Assembly (NCBI RefSeq): GCF_901933205.1
Contig: NC_044600.1
Span: 4,316,501-4,380,500 of the forward strand
Direction: 5' to 3'
Origin: Camarhynchus parvulus
Taxonomy: Eukaryota > Chordata > Aves > Passeriformes > Thraupidae
Length of the DNA: 64,000 nt
Positions 1-12,420 of the stretch are shown here, piece by piece (positions within the stretch are counted from its first letter, which is position 1; the number at the start of each line of letters is the position of its first letter). Both the position numbers and the translations under genes were made by a program. A model generated the notes under the pieces. The model had not been told where the DNA came from. It worked only from the letters and a program-made list of their open reading frames with translations, and made no database searches.

Positions 1-1062
1 ACTGGTGACAGCAAAAGCTTTTCTTCAAGGCATTCTCAAGATGGCTTTTTCTTTATCTTACCATCTCTGCAAAGCCCTGCTATTATTAGGTCTTCCTAAT
101 GCCTTGGTTAAAACCTCAGAGATTATGCTCCTGCTGTATACCCCAGCAGTCTCTTCATTCTCCATGTTTAGTTAGACTCAATATTTGCTTGGAGGACTGG
201 CTGTGACTACAGAGATATTCCCAGTGTGTGACTGGGGCCAGGTCTTGTGTTGCCTTAATATTGTGAGCAGAAGTAGAGATACAAGAATCTGAAAGGTTGA
301 AAAAGAAAATTCGTGTGAGCCACGAATACCTGCCAGACTAACCTGACATGAAAACATTTGCTGCAGCCTTCACCAGGAGCACTTCAGAGAATTTAGTATG
401 AGAAGCTTCCTGTCCTGCCCTTGAATGAGGAAACCTCAGCTCTAAAGGCAGAGCTGGACATTTTTCATCCTTTCTGTAGCCACACAGAGTTAAACACTGA
501 TCCGAAAGAAGGATGCAGAATAAAAAGGTCTCTTCCCTTCAGCCTGTCTCTCCAAATTAACTTGATTTGCTGTTTAGAGACTGAGGAGATGATGGTGATG
601 TGTCCTGTCGTGTTTTCCTCTGCATCCCAGCAGCATGCCCTTTGCTCTTAACCAGGAGCTTTGCATCAGCAACCAGCTTTCCTCCTGTAATTAATTTCTC
701 AGGGCTCTTCCCCTGCTCTTTCCATTCCAAACAGCTCTGCTCTCTCTTACATGCAACAGTAGTTTTATTTTGAAAGAGCCTGGCAAGCAAACAACACGAT
801 GTTTTCCCTTTGGACAACCTGAAGCCATGTTAGATGGTGACAAGACGTGCTCTGATCAAGCCGAGGAAGGCACAAACTAATTGCCAAGAGCTGGGAAGCT
901 CTGTAGCTGTGCTTCAGAGCCAGCTTTCATTTCTCTCTCACCTTCTTGTAGTCACAAATTGCACCAGCTCAGCTCCAAAATAAAGGCCTGCCATCCAGAA
1001 ACCTTGTTTATAGGAAGGGCTGTCAGAGCCCGCAGCCATCTGCAGCTCCTGCTCCCTGTGCT

Positions 1063-1084
1063 CCTTCCTTCCTTCCTTCCTTCC
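1063..1084. repeat. (TTCC)n microsatellite
   Basis: About five uninterrupted CTTC/TTCC tetranucleotide copies lie in pyrimidine-rich sequence. This is an ordinary short tandem repeat. Confidence 0.85.
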
Positions 1085-4000
1085 ACATCCCGGCAGCTCT
1101 CAGTCCTCCTGCCCCCTGGGAGGGAAGAACAGCATGTCCTGCAGCCACCAAACACCAACCACAGCCCTGCCATAAAAATCCAGGGATAGATCCCTCAGTT
1201 TAGGGGTTTTCAACAGCTACTGCAACAGCAGTTCTTTAAGTACTCTCTGATTTCTGATATATCCAATCCACTGCGCATTTCCTCAGGATCTGTGTCCTTC
1301 AAGCCTTCCAGCAGCTACTTTCTTCTTCAGGTCTCCATGAGGAGTCTATCCTCTCTTTTTCAGCCTCTTCAGAGTGAAAAAAACCCCTGCATTTTAATCT
1401 CTTCCCTTAGCTGGGCTTGTTTTGCCTGTGAGTATGATTAGAAATGCACATATCAAAATGTCTCACCCTAAACCAAGGAGCCAAGGCTTTTAACACAGAC
1501 ATGACCAAGCCTTGCCCTTGGAGTCTCCTGCACATCCACCAGCAATTCCCCAGGTCACTGAGTTTCCCCAGCTTTGTTCCTCAAGCTCCTGTTCTTTCCC
1601 CAGCTGAATCCAGTCCACCAGCCCCAGGTCTTAGCTTTTCAAACCTCTCCTGCAGTTTGAGCTGTTGTGGGTTTATTTTTCCATTCACTGCAATAGCAGC
1701 AGCAGCAATTTCTGGCTGCACAGCCTCTCTGCAGGTGTTACTGCTGTGAGCCAGGGCTGGGAAAAGGTGAGACAGGTGAGAAACCTGTTAAGGACTTGCC
1801 CCTTATTTGCTGGTCCCTGCAGACAAGGCTCTGTGTCTTCTGCCTGAAAGAGCTTAAGGATTTTAGTGACTATTTCAAGTTATAATGTTTAAATAAAAAT
1901 CAGAGTCATATATTCCGATATTATCTCCCTCTTCCCCATAATTCCTCCAAGGCTTATCTCAGGATAACAACTTTCCATCATGTGAGCTACCCATTTAACA
2001 GTTTCTTAACTCTTTGGGGAAGGGGTGTAGCTGTGCAGCCGTCTTAAATTAATTTGAAAGAGTTGGGGAAAAAATTGGTTCCATTAATCTATCTAAAACT
2101 ATCCATATTATCTCCATCTATTATTTATAAATTCATTTTGCATTCTAAACTAAACCCCACACCGTCACTTATGTTTAATGCTGCCTGCCCATTTTCCTGA
2201 TGAAGTGCCACATTTGCTGCATTTCTGCATCACATCTTTTTAACAAATGTCTAATTTCTGCAATCATGTATCTTGCTAAGAAAGTTCTTACTCCTTTTGT
2301 ATAGCTCACCAGTTTTGCTGTATCGCTCCTCTCTCCCAGTACATCATCGTGGAGCTTAGCAGGACATTTCTCATGTTAATTGAATGTTCTGCCCATATAT
2401 ACAGATATTTATAATCTCCTGGGGGAAAAACTGTTTTAGCGGCTTTTCACAGCACAATTCATTTTCTTATTTCTACTTATTCACAGAAAATGTTAGGATT
2501 AAAAATAGCTTAGGCTGAAAATTTTGTTGAAAGCTTTTCCCCCTAAAATTATAAGTGACATGTTTTCACACTTAAACAAAAATATGTATCATTAGCTGTG
2601 AAAAAAGTGACATAAAAAAGAGATTAATTTTAAAATATATTAATTTATTGCAAAAAACTTTGTACAATGTTTGTTAATAAATCTCTGATTAACTTTTCTG
2701 GTAGAACATCACCCTGGTTGGGTTTCCAATACTCAGACTAGAATACAAAAGTTAATTATTTTGCTGTTAAATTGCCACCAGAATCAAAATTTTTCAGGAA
2801 TTATGACTCTCATTTTCCTCTCTTTCCAGCTTTGGGTTGCTGGTTGCAGACTGTGACCCTGTAGATTGAAAGAGCATTTTCAAATTCTACTATTTATCAC
2901 AAATGTATGTCTTGGACACTAAAATCTCCCCCAGGCAAATAAATTTTTTATACTGAATATAAGCATTCCCCTTTGTACAATTTTAGCTGTACCAAGTTAA
3001 TAGCTCTAAAATATGACTTGATTTGAATCTCAATTTCCAAACACTGCTTTGCCAGTGCAGCAGCTAGAAAGTGATACAAAATCAAGGTGAGCTTTCACAG
3101 GGATGTGACAGGGAGAGGACTGACATTAGAAAGCAATACAGAATCAAATTCCCATTTCCTGGAACTCAGTTCATCACCCTTTGTGGGCCTGTTGGGTCAC
3201 TCTTGTAATTAAAAGCCAATCATGATTATTTGAATATTCCTTTCCAGTCAGTTGTGTCCCTTCTGTGTCCCAGAAATTTCAGCTGGATCACATTTCTTAG
3301 TTGACTCAGGAAAATAATATAATTCTGTATTAAAAATGATCATAGCAAAGTTACATTTATGTCCATGAAGAAGTTACATTCACGTCCATTTGTTGCCTGG
3401 AATAAAAAAATCCTTTGGACTCAGAACTTTCCCTTCTCCTGCAGACACAAACATGGGGCTGTGGCAATCAGAAAGGATTCATGTATCAAACCACTTAAGC
3501 ACAGCATAAGGACCTGCTCTGACTTGGAAAGTGGTTATGTTAATTAGCTTAAATTTGCAAGAATTTGACTAAATAGGAACAACTTGACATTTAGTTTGAA
3601 AGGTCTAAATGTTTCTGTAGAGTTCAGACACCAGTACTGCAGGTAAGGTATTCCTTTTTTTCCCCTTTTCCCAAATGAAGGCACGAATACAAAAAGTTCA
3701 TTTGCAAATGTTTACCTAACACAAAGGACTTACAGGGGGCCCATCAAGGAGGCTGACACAGATCCTGATTAAGTCGAATCCCTGGCAATAGACTCTGCCA
3801 TGAAGTTGGGCTATTTGCTTTTCTTCAATCCTCCCTGGCTTTAGATGCTCTCAAATCTTTCCTAATCCCCGCTGAAGGGCACAGCTAATTAACCTGGGAA
3901 GGGGCTGCTCTGCCTTTGCAGCCTGCCTGGCACACCGGCACAGCATCCAGGTGCCTGCAGATGCTCCAGGAGCAGGGACACATCCAGGTTTGGGGAACGG

Positions 4001-7000
4001 CACAAGGGCACCTTTCTCACCCCTGTCTGAAGCCCTACAAAGGACAGAGATCCTTTTCTGCTGCTCGCTGGGCTGCAGCTCCCACATCCCATTGAGAATG
4101 ATACGTTTATTTCTTCCTTCCCATGTTTCACACTTCCAAAGCACATCTGGATGTTCATTGCCCTCTGTTCCCTCAGCAAACCCAGTGATATCTGGCATCT
4201 CCCTTTGTCCCCCAATTTTCCTGCTGCTGTTGAAATCCTGCTTTGAGCCCTGTTCCTCTGAAACTGTACAAGTGACCACAGCTTCCCTCCCTGTTTTTTT
4301 AATTCCCAGAGTCAGAAATTGATTAGCTAATGGAGCTTAAGCTCCGTGGCTTGCAGCACCCTGCACCCTTTCATTAGCTGGGAATCCGAGATAAACACAG
4401 TGATTTAGGGCTGCTGAGCAAATCCATCAGCTCCATAGCATGACAGCTCACTGCTGCTTTTGCTCTGGGAGCTTTACTCAAATACACTGCTAACAGCTAT
4501 TTTTCCCCCCTATATTATATCAAAAAGCTTTTTTTTTATAGGATGTGTAAAGGCATAGTGGAAGCAGCTGCTTCCAGGGAGCCAGGAGTGGCTGCTCCCC
4601 ACAGAGCAGGGTCACAGCCAGGACTGAGGTGGCCCAAGGGGGCTGCAAGGGGGTCCTGGAAGAGACTATGGGGTTGGGAGAAGAAAGACCACAGAAGGAC
4701 AGTCTGGGGGCAAAATTAAGCAAAATGTCCATGTGAGTGTAAAATAAATTATTATTATTTTATCATGAAATGTATGATATATCTATTTTTCATTGGAAAA
4801 TACAGAGACCAAAGTCAGTTATTGATACTGCTGAATGCTGAGGAGTAACGTTAATTAAAGTTTCATAATTGGAAATTCCCTGGTCAGCAACACTTTGGTA
4901 CTGTCTGAGACTCCAATCCCACAGCCCATCCTTGGTGCACTAAAACATGATAAATGCAGCATTTCTATAATCTCAAATACTGCCTGCTGGAATTCCAGCT
5001 GTGGGGATCACTCTGTGTGGGAGTTACTCCTGTGCTCTAACACAAACCACCCAGCAGAAACTCAGCCAGGACTCAAAAGGCTTTTGATATGACCCAAGAG
5101 ATTTATCCTGAGCTCCTGTGCTCATATCTTGCATTTAAAAGGAGACAACTCTATTTGTGCCCCAAATGCTGCCCTAAGTGCCTCACCCAGAGCTCTGCCT
5201 CGTGGGGACAGCTGGGTGACAGTGGCTGCACCTGCAGCTGAACCAGGCTGGGCATTTTGTCCCACCTCAAAGGAGATTAAAGGCATTTCCTGGGTATGGT
5301 TGTTCCTGAAGAGCATCCATCAGGAACCCCAAAGTACAAACTGCATCACCAGGGATTGGGAAATAACCTTCCCCTCTTCTTACAAAAGCTTCCCTTTAAT
5401 GTCACATCATTCCATTTTATCTGGGCTGAGATTGAAGAAGATTAAATGGAGAGGAAGTAAAACAGGTTGGAAACAATAATGTAGTGCTACCACAAGTACC
5501 ACTAATTTCCTTCATTTAAGGAAATTACTTAAACAAATAGTGATTCATACAAAAGCTGTCTTCTTTCATGAAAGAAATAATTTGCATTTAAACAAATTCT
5601 TCTGCAGATGAAAGAAAACAAGGTTACAATAAAGGGGAAAATATTTGGCATCAAACCATCGATACTTCAATTTTATTGTTATCTCAAAGACAAAGATGGA
5701 AGATGACTTTGTAAACATATTTAACAGGATAACTCTGTAATGAACGATAGCAGTTGGCGATGAGACTTACAAAGTCTTGTCATAAAATAAAAGTGGTGCT
5801 GTGGGACTGAACAAATATTTGGAAATTTTATCTACAAAAGAGAGTGGCTCCTTCCTGAGGAGGACACTTCCCCTGACCAGGATTCTTCTGTGACTCTTTG
5901 CCTTCTCTTGAAACCCCATCTGCAAACTGATGGATGGATCAGCCAAGCAGGGATGGGAATTGTCTCACGGGAATTGTCTCAGGGATTTCCCTCCTTGCTG
6001 AAATCTGGCACTGCCAGAACTGGCATGTTTAGCTGATCTTGTACTTTTGGGAGGTCCTGTGAGGAGCATGTTTTCAGCAGGACACCCAAAGAGGTCCCTG
6101 TGGGGTCAATATTGTTTGAGTAGTTCTGTGCTTTCCTTCAGGAAGGTGCTTGTGGTTCACCACTGGTGAAATTATTTTCTTGGAATCATTCAGATTCTCA
6201 CCTTTCCTCTTCAACAGGAATGTGGAGCTGTTGAGGACCATCAGGTGCTTGGTACTGCTATTTTATTTGTAAAATTGATTCCAAAGTTTTTGTCTTCATC
6301 TCTGCTTTTAAGGCACTATTTCCTTTAGAACTAAACCTACATTTTATTTTATTTCATAATTTCTTTCCCTTACTTTGGCTTGCTGTGACTGAGGAGAAAA
6401 ATGAGCTTGACTAAATCAAACAAGGTAAGAGAAGCAAGGAGAAACACTTGAAGGAACTGCTGGGTGATGGTTATTTTTATTCCAAAGAACTCGGGACAAC
6501 CACTACATTAAAGGGAAAAAACCCATTTTTCAGGCTCTTTCAGCCCAGTCAGGGGTACAAGAGAAAAAATCAGGACTGGTAGCAAGGGGGAAAGGCACAA
6601 GCTTTGTGGAGATGGAATAAAGTGTGAACCCACAGGTGAAAGACAAGGAACAGAGGAATGTTTGATGTTGGGAGACCTGAGCACATGGAAAAACCATCTT
6701 AACCTGTGGAGAACTACAAGTCAAAGAAAACCAAAGTGCTGCCAAAACTAATAAAAGCTTTGAAGAATGCAACTCAACATTTTCTTGGCTGCTTTTCTAA
6801 AAAAATCATGGGAAATAAGAATTGCTTGGGCATCACCTTTAGGTGAATCATCTCACCAGTTGTATTGTAGGGGGAAGAAAGGAGGGGCTGTATATATCTA
6901 CTTTTTAATGATGGTTCTCTCCCCTGGTTCTTTGCTTCCTCATGCCTGGTTTTGTTTGCATTTTTATTTAAAACATATTTTAACTTTTTCTTTGTACTAT

Positions 7001-8424
7001 AAAATGTTCTATGCTTGGAATACTAATGGGTGAAAGATAAATATACAGAAATTATGTCCCTCTTTGTAAAAATTTTTGGTGTATTGCATTTTAGATGTTC
7101 CTCGAGTTCATAATTTCCCCTGCTCAGTGTGTGAAAAATTATCAAAGGCAATAAAAATGCAAGGAAACAGCATCCCTGATTTTCTTTAAAATATCCCAAT
7201 AAGATAAAAAGTGGAACAAATCCTTAAAATATCTACCCAGCCAGGCTCTTTTCCATTTTTTTCCCATAAGCACCAGCTGGTTTTTCCATACCAGCACAAA
7301 GGACATATTTACAGATTCAGTTTATGGGAGCTTTGTTTATGCACTGGGTGAGGATTAACAAGTAATTTTAATTAATATGGCAAAACCAAGTTCAAAGAAG
7401 ACAGCAAATTTGTAAATCTTGTAAGACCACTAATTCTGGCTGGGCTTTTAGATGCAGAAAATGTGCTGCATGGAATTTTCCATATTAACATTTTTCCTAA
7501 GGTTTACACACTGTAATCCTTTCTCCATCACCATTTCACACGGAACCTCCTGATTTAGTAGATTTTTCATTACACCCTTGTACTCCCAATATTTAGTGTG
7601 TCTTTATAGTATTTCTGTAAAATGAACATTGCTGTTGTCATTTTGAGTGTTCATTGAGCAGAAAACCTGGGAAAGAGCAGGAACCTAAACAAAGAATTTG
7701 CTTTTCAGAGCAACTTTTACCCCTGGAAATCCAATGGCATCAATAGGAAAAGAAGGACATAAATATTTTGGTGGAAAAAACCAAAAGAATACTCAAAAGA
7801 ATAAATAATTTTAAATAATAGTGATAATAAATATATAATATTTATAAAATATAATAAATAGTAAGAAATAACAATAATTCTTTTAAAGAATAAATCACTT
7901 CAAACTTTCCTTTGTGGCAGAATAAGGAGCCTTGTAGAGACATGAAGCAGTAAATATTACATATCTTGGCTTTAGCAGGGTTTTTGGAATGCTCAGACAC
8001 ATTCTTGGAGGGGACAAAGCCTCAGAACTGCCTGAGGAGCTCCTCAGGGAACTGCTGATACACTTTTCCAACAAAATGAAAGGACCAGTGGGGTTTTCCT
8101 GTGGCCACTGTTGAACCTGGAGTTTAATAAATCTCTTACAAGGGTTGAACTGATCGAAGATTCAGGATGAATGATAGCAAGAAGTTCCCAGAAGGAGCTT
8201 GGTCAAGCACCAGATCAACTCCAGGCTTTTCCACACTGGATTCTCCAAACATTTTCCCAAGCACAAGTTGGACACTTTGGGGACAAGGGGACAGATTCAA
8301 TGCAGGTCCCTTTTTGGCTGATGCAATGCAGCCCCATGATTTCATGCCTTGGAGCAGCATCAGAGCCAAATTACCCAGTGGGATGGAGAACTGCAAATAA
8401 AAAATTCCAGGTGAAAATGGGCTC

Positions 8425-8506
8425 TTTTCTACCCTGTTTTCAGTCCTTTTTGAAAGGCCTCTGACTTTTCCACCCTGTTTTCACTCCCTCTTGAAAGGCT
8501 TCTGAC
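8425..8506. repeat. 41-bp tandem duplication (two copies)
   Basis: Two adjacent 41-bp units (8425-8465 and 8466-8506) share the frame TTTTC-ACCCTGTTTTCA and end in CTGAC, with only a few differences. This is a recent local duplication and is not coding. Confidence 0.8.
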
Positions 8507-8537
8507 TTTATAAGTGAGCCCAAGGTCTGGCTTAGAG

Positions 8538-8615
8538 CTACATCCTTTAAATCACCTAAATAATGCCCTAAGTCTACATCCTTTAAAGCATCACCTAAAT
8601 AATGGCACAATAAGT
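8538..8615. repeat. 36/42-bp tandem duplication (two copies)
   Basis: Both copies (8538-8573 and 8574-8615) start with CTACATCCTTTAAA and contain TCACCTAAATAATG. The second copy has small insertions. It lies 31 bp after the other duplication at 8425-8506. Confidence 0.75.
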
Positions 8616-9945
8616 GAATAAAGCTGTCCTGGGAAAAGATTCTGTGGAGTGGGGTGGGTTTGCCCCTGTGGCTGCCTCAGTGCTTTCCAGGCTCCATAAA
8701 AAGCCAGAGGAATGGAAATAGCAGCTGTTGCTCTAAACTGTGTGACCAAAGCTGTCACACAGCAGCTCCCAAGTCCCTGTCCAGGAATTCTGAGCAATCC
8801 CTAGAGACTCCTCTCACCTGCTAAAGGTCTGAGAACCCACAAGCTGCTGGAAAAGGGAAAGCTCTGGAACACTTGTGTGATCCTGCAGCGGGGTTCCTGA
8901 GGGTGGAATCCATTCCCTGGTGTTCCAGGGAGCCATGCAGATGTTCCCAGCTGTGGCAGGAAATGCCCACACCCAGCCCAGGCCCCAGGGCAGAACCACA
9001 CCGGGGTCAGTCACTAATGGTGAGCTGGGCTCATCAGTTTAATGAGCTCCTACACAGGAGCTGCAGCACGGTCTCACTTTGATGCTGGCTCCCTCATGGA
9101 AGGACTCCTTTCATGTTCCAGGCTGCTGTTTAAACCACCAGACCGATCTGCCAGCCCCTGTTAATTTAAACCTGTCATTAATGAAGGAGGAAGCATTTAG
9201 ATCAGGTGGCAGGAGAAGAATATTTGGTTTATTCCATCCTGAAATTGGTTTTTTTCCTCAAAGTTTGGCTCCTTAAGAGGCATTACCAGGGAAGGAAATA
9301 CATAACATGAGATTCTTTCTGGAGCTTGTCACTCCTCTGCTGCAAACAGCAGCAGCTTTGTTAACCTGTATGTTCAGCCTCCTATATTGTAAAGAACATT
9401 ACTGTGATCAATAAATCTTCTTTTGGGGCTGCAAGTCTGCAAACTGGTTTCTTTGACAACTTAAATACACATCTCATGTCTCCTTCAGGAATGATTCTAT
9501 GAGTTTTTTGATGAAAACTATAGAAAAAGCACCTGTAAGCCCATTGTTAGTCAAATTAGAGTCCTTGAAATATTACTTTCTATTATTCACCATTTTAAAG
9601 GAGTTTAATAAGCTGCATTTTATCAAACACCACTGTATTTTTCAAGGGATGTCAGAGAGACTGTCTCATCATTTTTGTTTCCCAAGCTGCAGATATTATG
9701 AGAATGAAACATACCAAGTTTCTCGGGAATAGTTCCATAGCTAATTCTAAACCAATTATTTTCCATAAAAGCAGTGGTGTAGAGGTTTTCTGGTTGCTGT
9801 ATTCAACTTTTACAGGGCAAGTGTTGATGGCACACAGAGGAAGGGAACATATCCAAGAAACCAAGCAGCACAACAGAAGATTTAGGTTTTCAATATATGG
9901 GCTGTCCCTAAAATTCTGTTACTAAATTCAGGATGTTTACTACAC

Positions 9946-10022
9946 CATAGAATTATAGAATGGTTTCAGATGGAAAGACCTTAAAGATCATCTGTTCCCA
10001 AGTCCCCAAAGGGATGCCACCA
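9946..10022 (-). mobile_element. CR1 LINE 3'-end fragment (antisense)
   Basis: The stretch reads as the reverse complement of a CR1 tail: a CATAGAATTATAGAATGG start, then AAAGACCTTAAAGATCATCT, which is typical of avian CR1 3' ends. It is short, diverged and has no reading frame. The assignment is from memory of the family consensus. Confidence 0.7.
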
Positions 10023-10770
10023 CTAGTTCAGAATCCGTGTTAAAATGTTTAAACAATGTAAACAACTTCTTGCCATTTTAAAATAAACACAAACACTGTC
10101 TGCTTTTCTCCTCCCTGCCTACAGAGAACCAGCAGCAATTCTTTTATTTCAGTCCGGCAGAAATATTTACTGGTACTTCTGATTAAAGCATCGTACAAAA
10201 TTAATTGCCTGTTTAATACTTTAACATTTTGACTTTCAGAGGAAACTATCTGGAGTAGGGATATGGCCTGTCTGGAGGCTTTGGAACGAACACAGGTCTC
10301 AAGTCTGATTCTGACTTCGCAGTGCTCCTACAGCCGAGCCAATAAACAGTGACTTTACATGATTTCTACCACAGAATCCATCAGAACGGGCCAGCAGGGT
10401 GCTTCCTGCTCCTTTGCTGAGAAGGTTTCCATTTGGAAGGGAAATGGAGCCCAAAGGAGGGCTGGCACTGATGTACCTGGACCCTGTAAGGACACAGGAG
10501 TGAGGGTGTGAGGTTTGTGTTGTCACCAGCTCTGGCCATGGCCCCGAGGAGGTGTCTGGCCCCACCTGCCCTGTGCTGCCCACCTGGACACACCAGCATT
10601 TCCTCCCTTCCCAGACCGAATGTATCCATCCTGGGAAAGAAAAGGTTTATTTCTTGAGCGCCATAATATTGATGCAAATGAAGCCCTGGTCCTTCATGGA
10701 GCTTTATGGGTTTCACTGGGCAGTCTCCTCATGACTGCCCAATGCCATTGGGTCACAGGGATGGCCACCC

Positions 10771-10957
10771 ACAGAATCACTGGATGGACGGGTCTGGAAG
10801 GATCTGGAGATCACCCAGTGCAAGGCGGGGTTACCTGGAGCAGGTGGCACAGGAAGGTGTCCGGGTGGGTCTGGGATGTCTCCAGAGACTCCACACCCTG
10901 CCAGGGCTCTGCCACCCTCATGGAAGTTAGTTTTGCCCGGTGTTAGGAGGAATTTCT
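10771..10957 (-). mobile_element. CR1 LINE 3'-end fragment (antisense)
   Basis: The fragment begins ACAGAATCACTGGATGG and continues through the usual CR1 antisense order (GATCACCCAGTGC, then a CAGAGACTCCACACC block and a GGAGGAATTTCT-like end). It is truncated, with no coding capacity. It sits just upstream of the HDX CpG island. Confidence 0.7.
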
Positions 10958-11342
10958 CGCGTAGCAGTTTACGGGCACTGCCCCTTGTGCTGTCGCTGGC
11001 CAGAGCCGGCACCACGCTCTGGGGGACATTTTCACGGATCGCGGGTTCCTTCCCTGTCTCTCCCCCCTCAGATCTCAGGGATGGCTTTCCAGGAGCACTC
11101 GCAGAGAGCTGCGGGCCGGGCCCGCGGCGCGGGGGCGGTGCGGGGTCCGGGGGCGGTGCGGGGCTCCGGGGCCGCAGCGGCGCCGGCCCTGCGGCCGCCC
11201 CGTCCCCTCACGGTGCCGGCGCTCCCGTGCGCGCCCCCCCGGCGGGCGGCGGGGGCGGGCGCCGTCCGGGCCGCGCTGATCGCAGCGCGCCATTGGCCGC
11301 TGTCTGCGCGCACGTCACGATCATGATGAGAATTAATGATCG

Positions 11343-11430
11343 GGGCCGCTGATTTCATTGTGTGACGCCGGGACCGACCCAGCCGAGCCCGGCCGAGCCC
11401 GGAGCCCCCGCGCCGGCCCCGCGCTACACG
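11343..11430 (+). other. HDX: HDX exon 1, noncoding 5' UTR (5' end approximate)
   Basis: A strong donor, ACG|GTAAGCG, ends at 11,430 inside the CpG island, and the next usable acceptor in register is the one immediately before the HDX ATG at 19,548. Joined, the start codon context becomes ACG-ATG-A, with the favourable A at -3 supplied by exon 1. If transcription begins upstream of 11,323, a 9-codon upstream ORF (11,323-11,352) would lie in the leader. The donor is directly visible; the 5' boundary given here is a guess. An extra untranslated exon within intron 1 cannot be excluded. Confidence 0.55.
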
Positions 11431-11510
11431 GTAAGCGCGGGGAGCCCTCCCGGGGAGGGGGGCGCGGCAGAGCCTCCGGCGGGAGGGGCGCGGCGGGAGG
11501 GGAGGAGGAG

Positions 11511-11562
11511 GAAGAAGATGATGATGGTGATGATGATGGTGGTGATGATGATGATGATGATG
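11511..11562. repeat. (GAT/GGT)n trinucleotide microsatellite
   Basis: The run is of GAT and GGT triplets (GATGATGATGGTGATG-type), preceded by GGAGGAGGAGGAAGAAG. It lies in intron 1 within the CpG island. The Asp-rich or Met-rich short frames across it are by-products of the repeat. Confidence 0.85.
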
Positions 11563-11733
11563 CCGGCGATGCCCCCCCCCTACCCGGGCCCGGCGGTGGG
11601 GGTGGGGAGGCCCGCGCGGGCTCGCGTGCGCGGACCCGCCCGGCGCGCGCAGGCGCCGCTGCGCATCCCGCCCCCCGGCGCGGCCCCGAGCGGGGGGCCG
11701 CGCCGGGCGCGCGCCGGGAGCCGCCGGGGGAAC

Positions 11734-11814
11734 TGCGCGTGCGCGCCAGCCGCTCCGCGCGCGCCAGGGGGCGCCCGCGCGCCTGCGCCGGCCGGGACCG
11801 CTCTGCGCGTGCGC
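11734..11814. promoter_or_regulatory. NRF1-like sites flanking a CTCF-like core
   Basis: Two copies of TGCGCGTGCGC (11,734-11,744 and 11,804-11,814) resemble the palindromic NRF1 motif. Between them, GCGCCAGGGGGCGCCC (about 11,761-11,776) matches the AGGGGGCGC core of CTCF sites. Both motif types are common in CpG-island promoters. These are motif matches only; occupancy is not shown. Confidence 0.45.
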
Positions 11815-11865
11815 GCCCGGCCCGGCAGCGGCCCCTCAGCCGCGGGTGCCTGAGGCACAGGCGCT

Positions 11866-12185
11866 GAAACACTGCGGGGCCAGGAACAGGGCAGTGACAG
11901 AAACACCGCGGGCACAGGGACAGGGCAGCGACAGAAACACCGCGGGCACAGGGACAGGGGAGCGACAGAAACACCGCGGGCACAGGGACATGCAGTGACA
12001 GAAACACCGTGGGCACAGGGACAGGGCAGTGACAGAAACACTGCGGGCACAGGGACATGCAGTGACAGAAACATCGCGGGCACAGGGACATGCAGTGACA
12101 GAAACATCGCGGGCGCAGGGACAGGCAGTGACAGAAACACCGCGGGCACAGGGACAGGGCAGTGACAGAAACATCGCGGGCGCAC
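11866..12185. repeat. 33/34-bp minisatellite, about nine to ten copies
   Basis: The unit begins GAAACACCGCGGGCACAGGG and ends GGCAGTGACA. Nine full units and a partial tenth follow one another, alternating between 33 and 34 bp (ACATGCAGTGACA versus ACAGGGCAGTGACA endings). Because several units are 33 bp, the reverse strand stays open and yields repetitive Cys/Pro/Val-rich frames that are not genes. It lies at the downstream edge of the HDX CpG island. Confidence 0.93.
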
Positions 12186-12228
12186 AGCCTGGGAAACACC
12201 CCGGCGTCCCCAGCGCACCGCCCCGGGC

Positions 12229-12412
12229 GCTGAACCACGGCACTCAGGGCCACGTCCAGCTTTGCCTTAAACGCTTCAGGGACAGGGACTCTGCCACCTC
12301 CCTGGGCAGACCCTTCCAATGTCCCTGACCACTCTTTCTGTGGAGGAATTGTTTATAATGTCGATCCTAAACCTCCCTTGGCACAGCTCCTGTCATTGCT
12401 AATTTCCTCATT
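12229..12412 (-). mobile_element. CR1 LINE fragment (antisense)
   Basis: The sequence follows the CR1 antisense order: CCACGTCCAGCTTTGCCTTAA, then CTTCAGGGACAGGGACTCTG, CTCCCTGGGCAGACCCTTCC and a CCTAAACCTCCCTTGGCACAG block. It is interrupted at its distal end, where a second CR1 copy begins. Confidence 0.75.
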
Positions 12413-12420
12413 CCCTGGTG

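Larger units (their letters stand above)
1..9940. other. Upstream intergenic DNA, no gene supported
   Basis: This stretch is AT-rich and holds only short open frames (up to about 140 codons) without recognisable domains, good start context or splice-linked partners. I see a short TTCC microsatellite at 1063-1084, an A/T-only low-complexity run around 7795-7880 and two small tandem duplications at 8425-8615. Some AT-rich parts (about 2000-3000) could be conserved noncoding DNA, but this cannot be judged from one sequence. Confidence 0.6.
11090..11870 (+). promoter_or_regulatory. HDX: CpG-island promoter of HDX
   Basis: The stretch is very GC-rich and dense in CpG, set in otherwise AT-rich DNA. 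No TATA box is evident. It contains an inverted CCAAT box (ATTGG at 11,292-11,296, an NF-Y type site) and a CRE-like CACGTCAC at 11,311-11,318. It precedes a strong splice donor (GTAAGCG at 11,431) that fits a short noncoding first exon. The island continues into intron 1, where NRF1-like and CTCF-like motifs lie. Its place upstream of the first HDX coding exon on the same strand supports it as the HDX promoter. The exact start site cannot be fixed without transcript data, and an antisense transcript from the same island is possible. Confidence 0.8.

Noticed and set aside
11333..12319. A 328-codon - strand frame with Cys/Pro/Val repeats
   Set aside because: The repeated peptide is the translation of the 33-bp minisatellite units, and the rest is CpG-island shadow.
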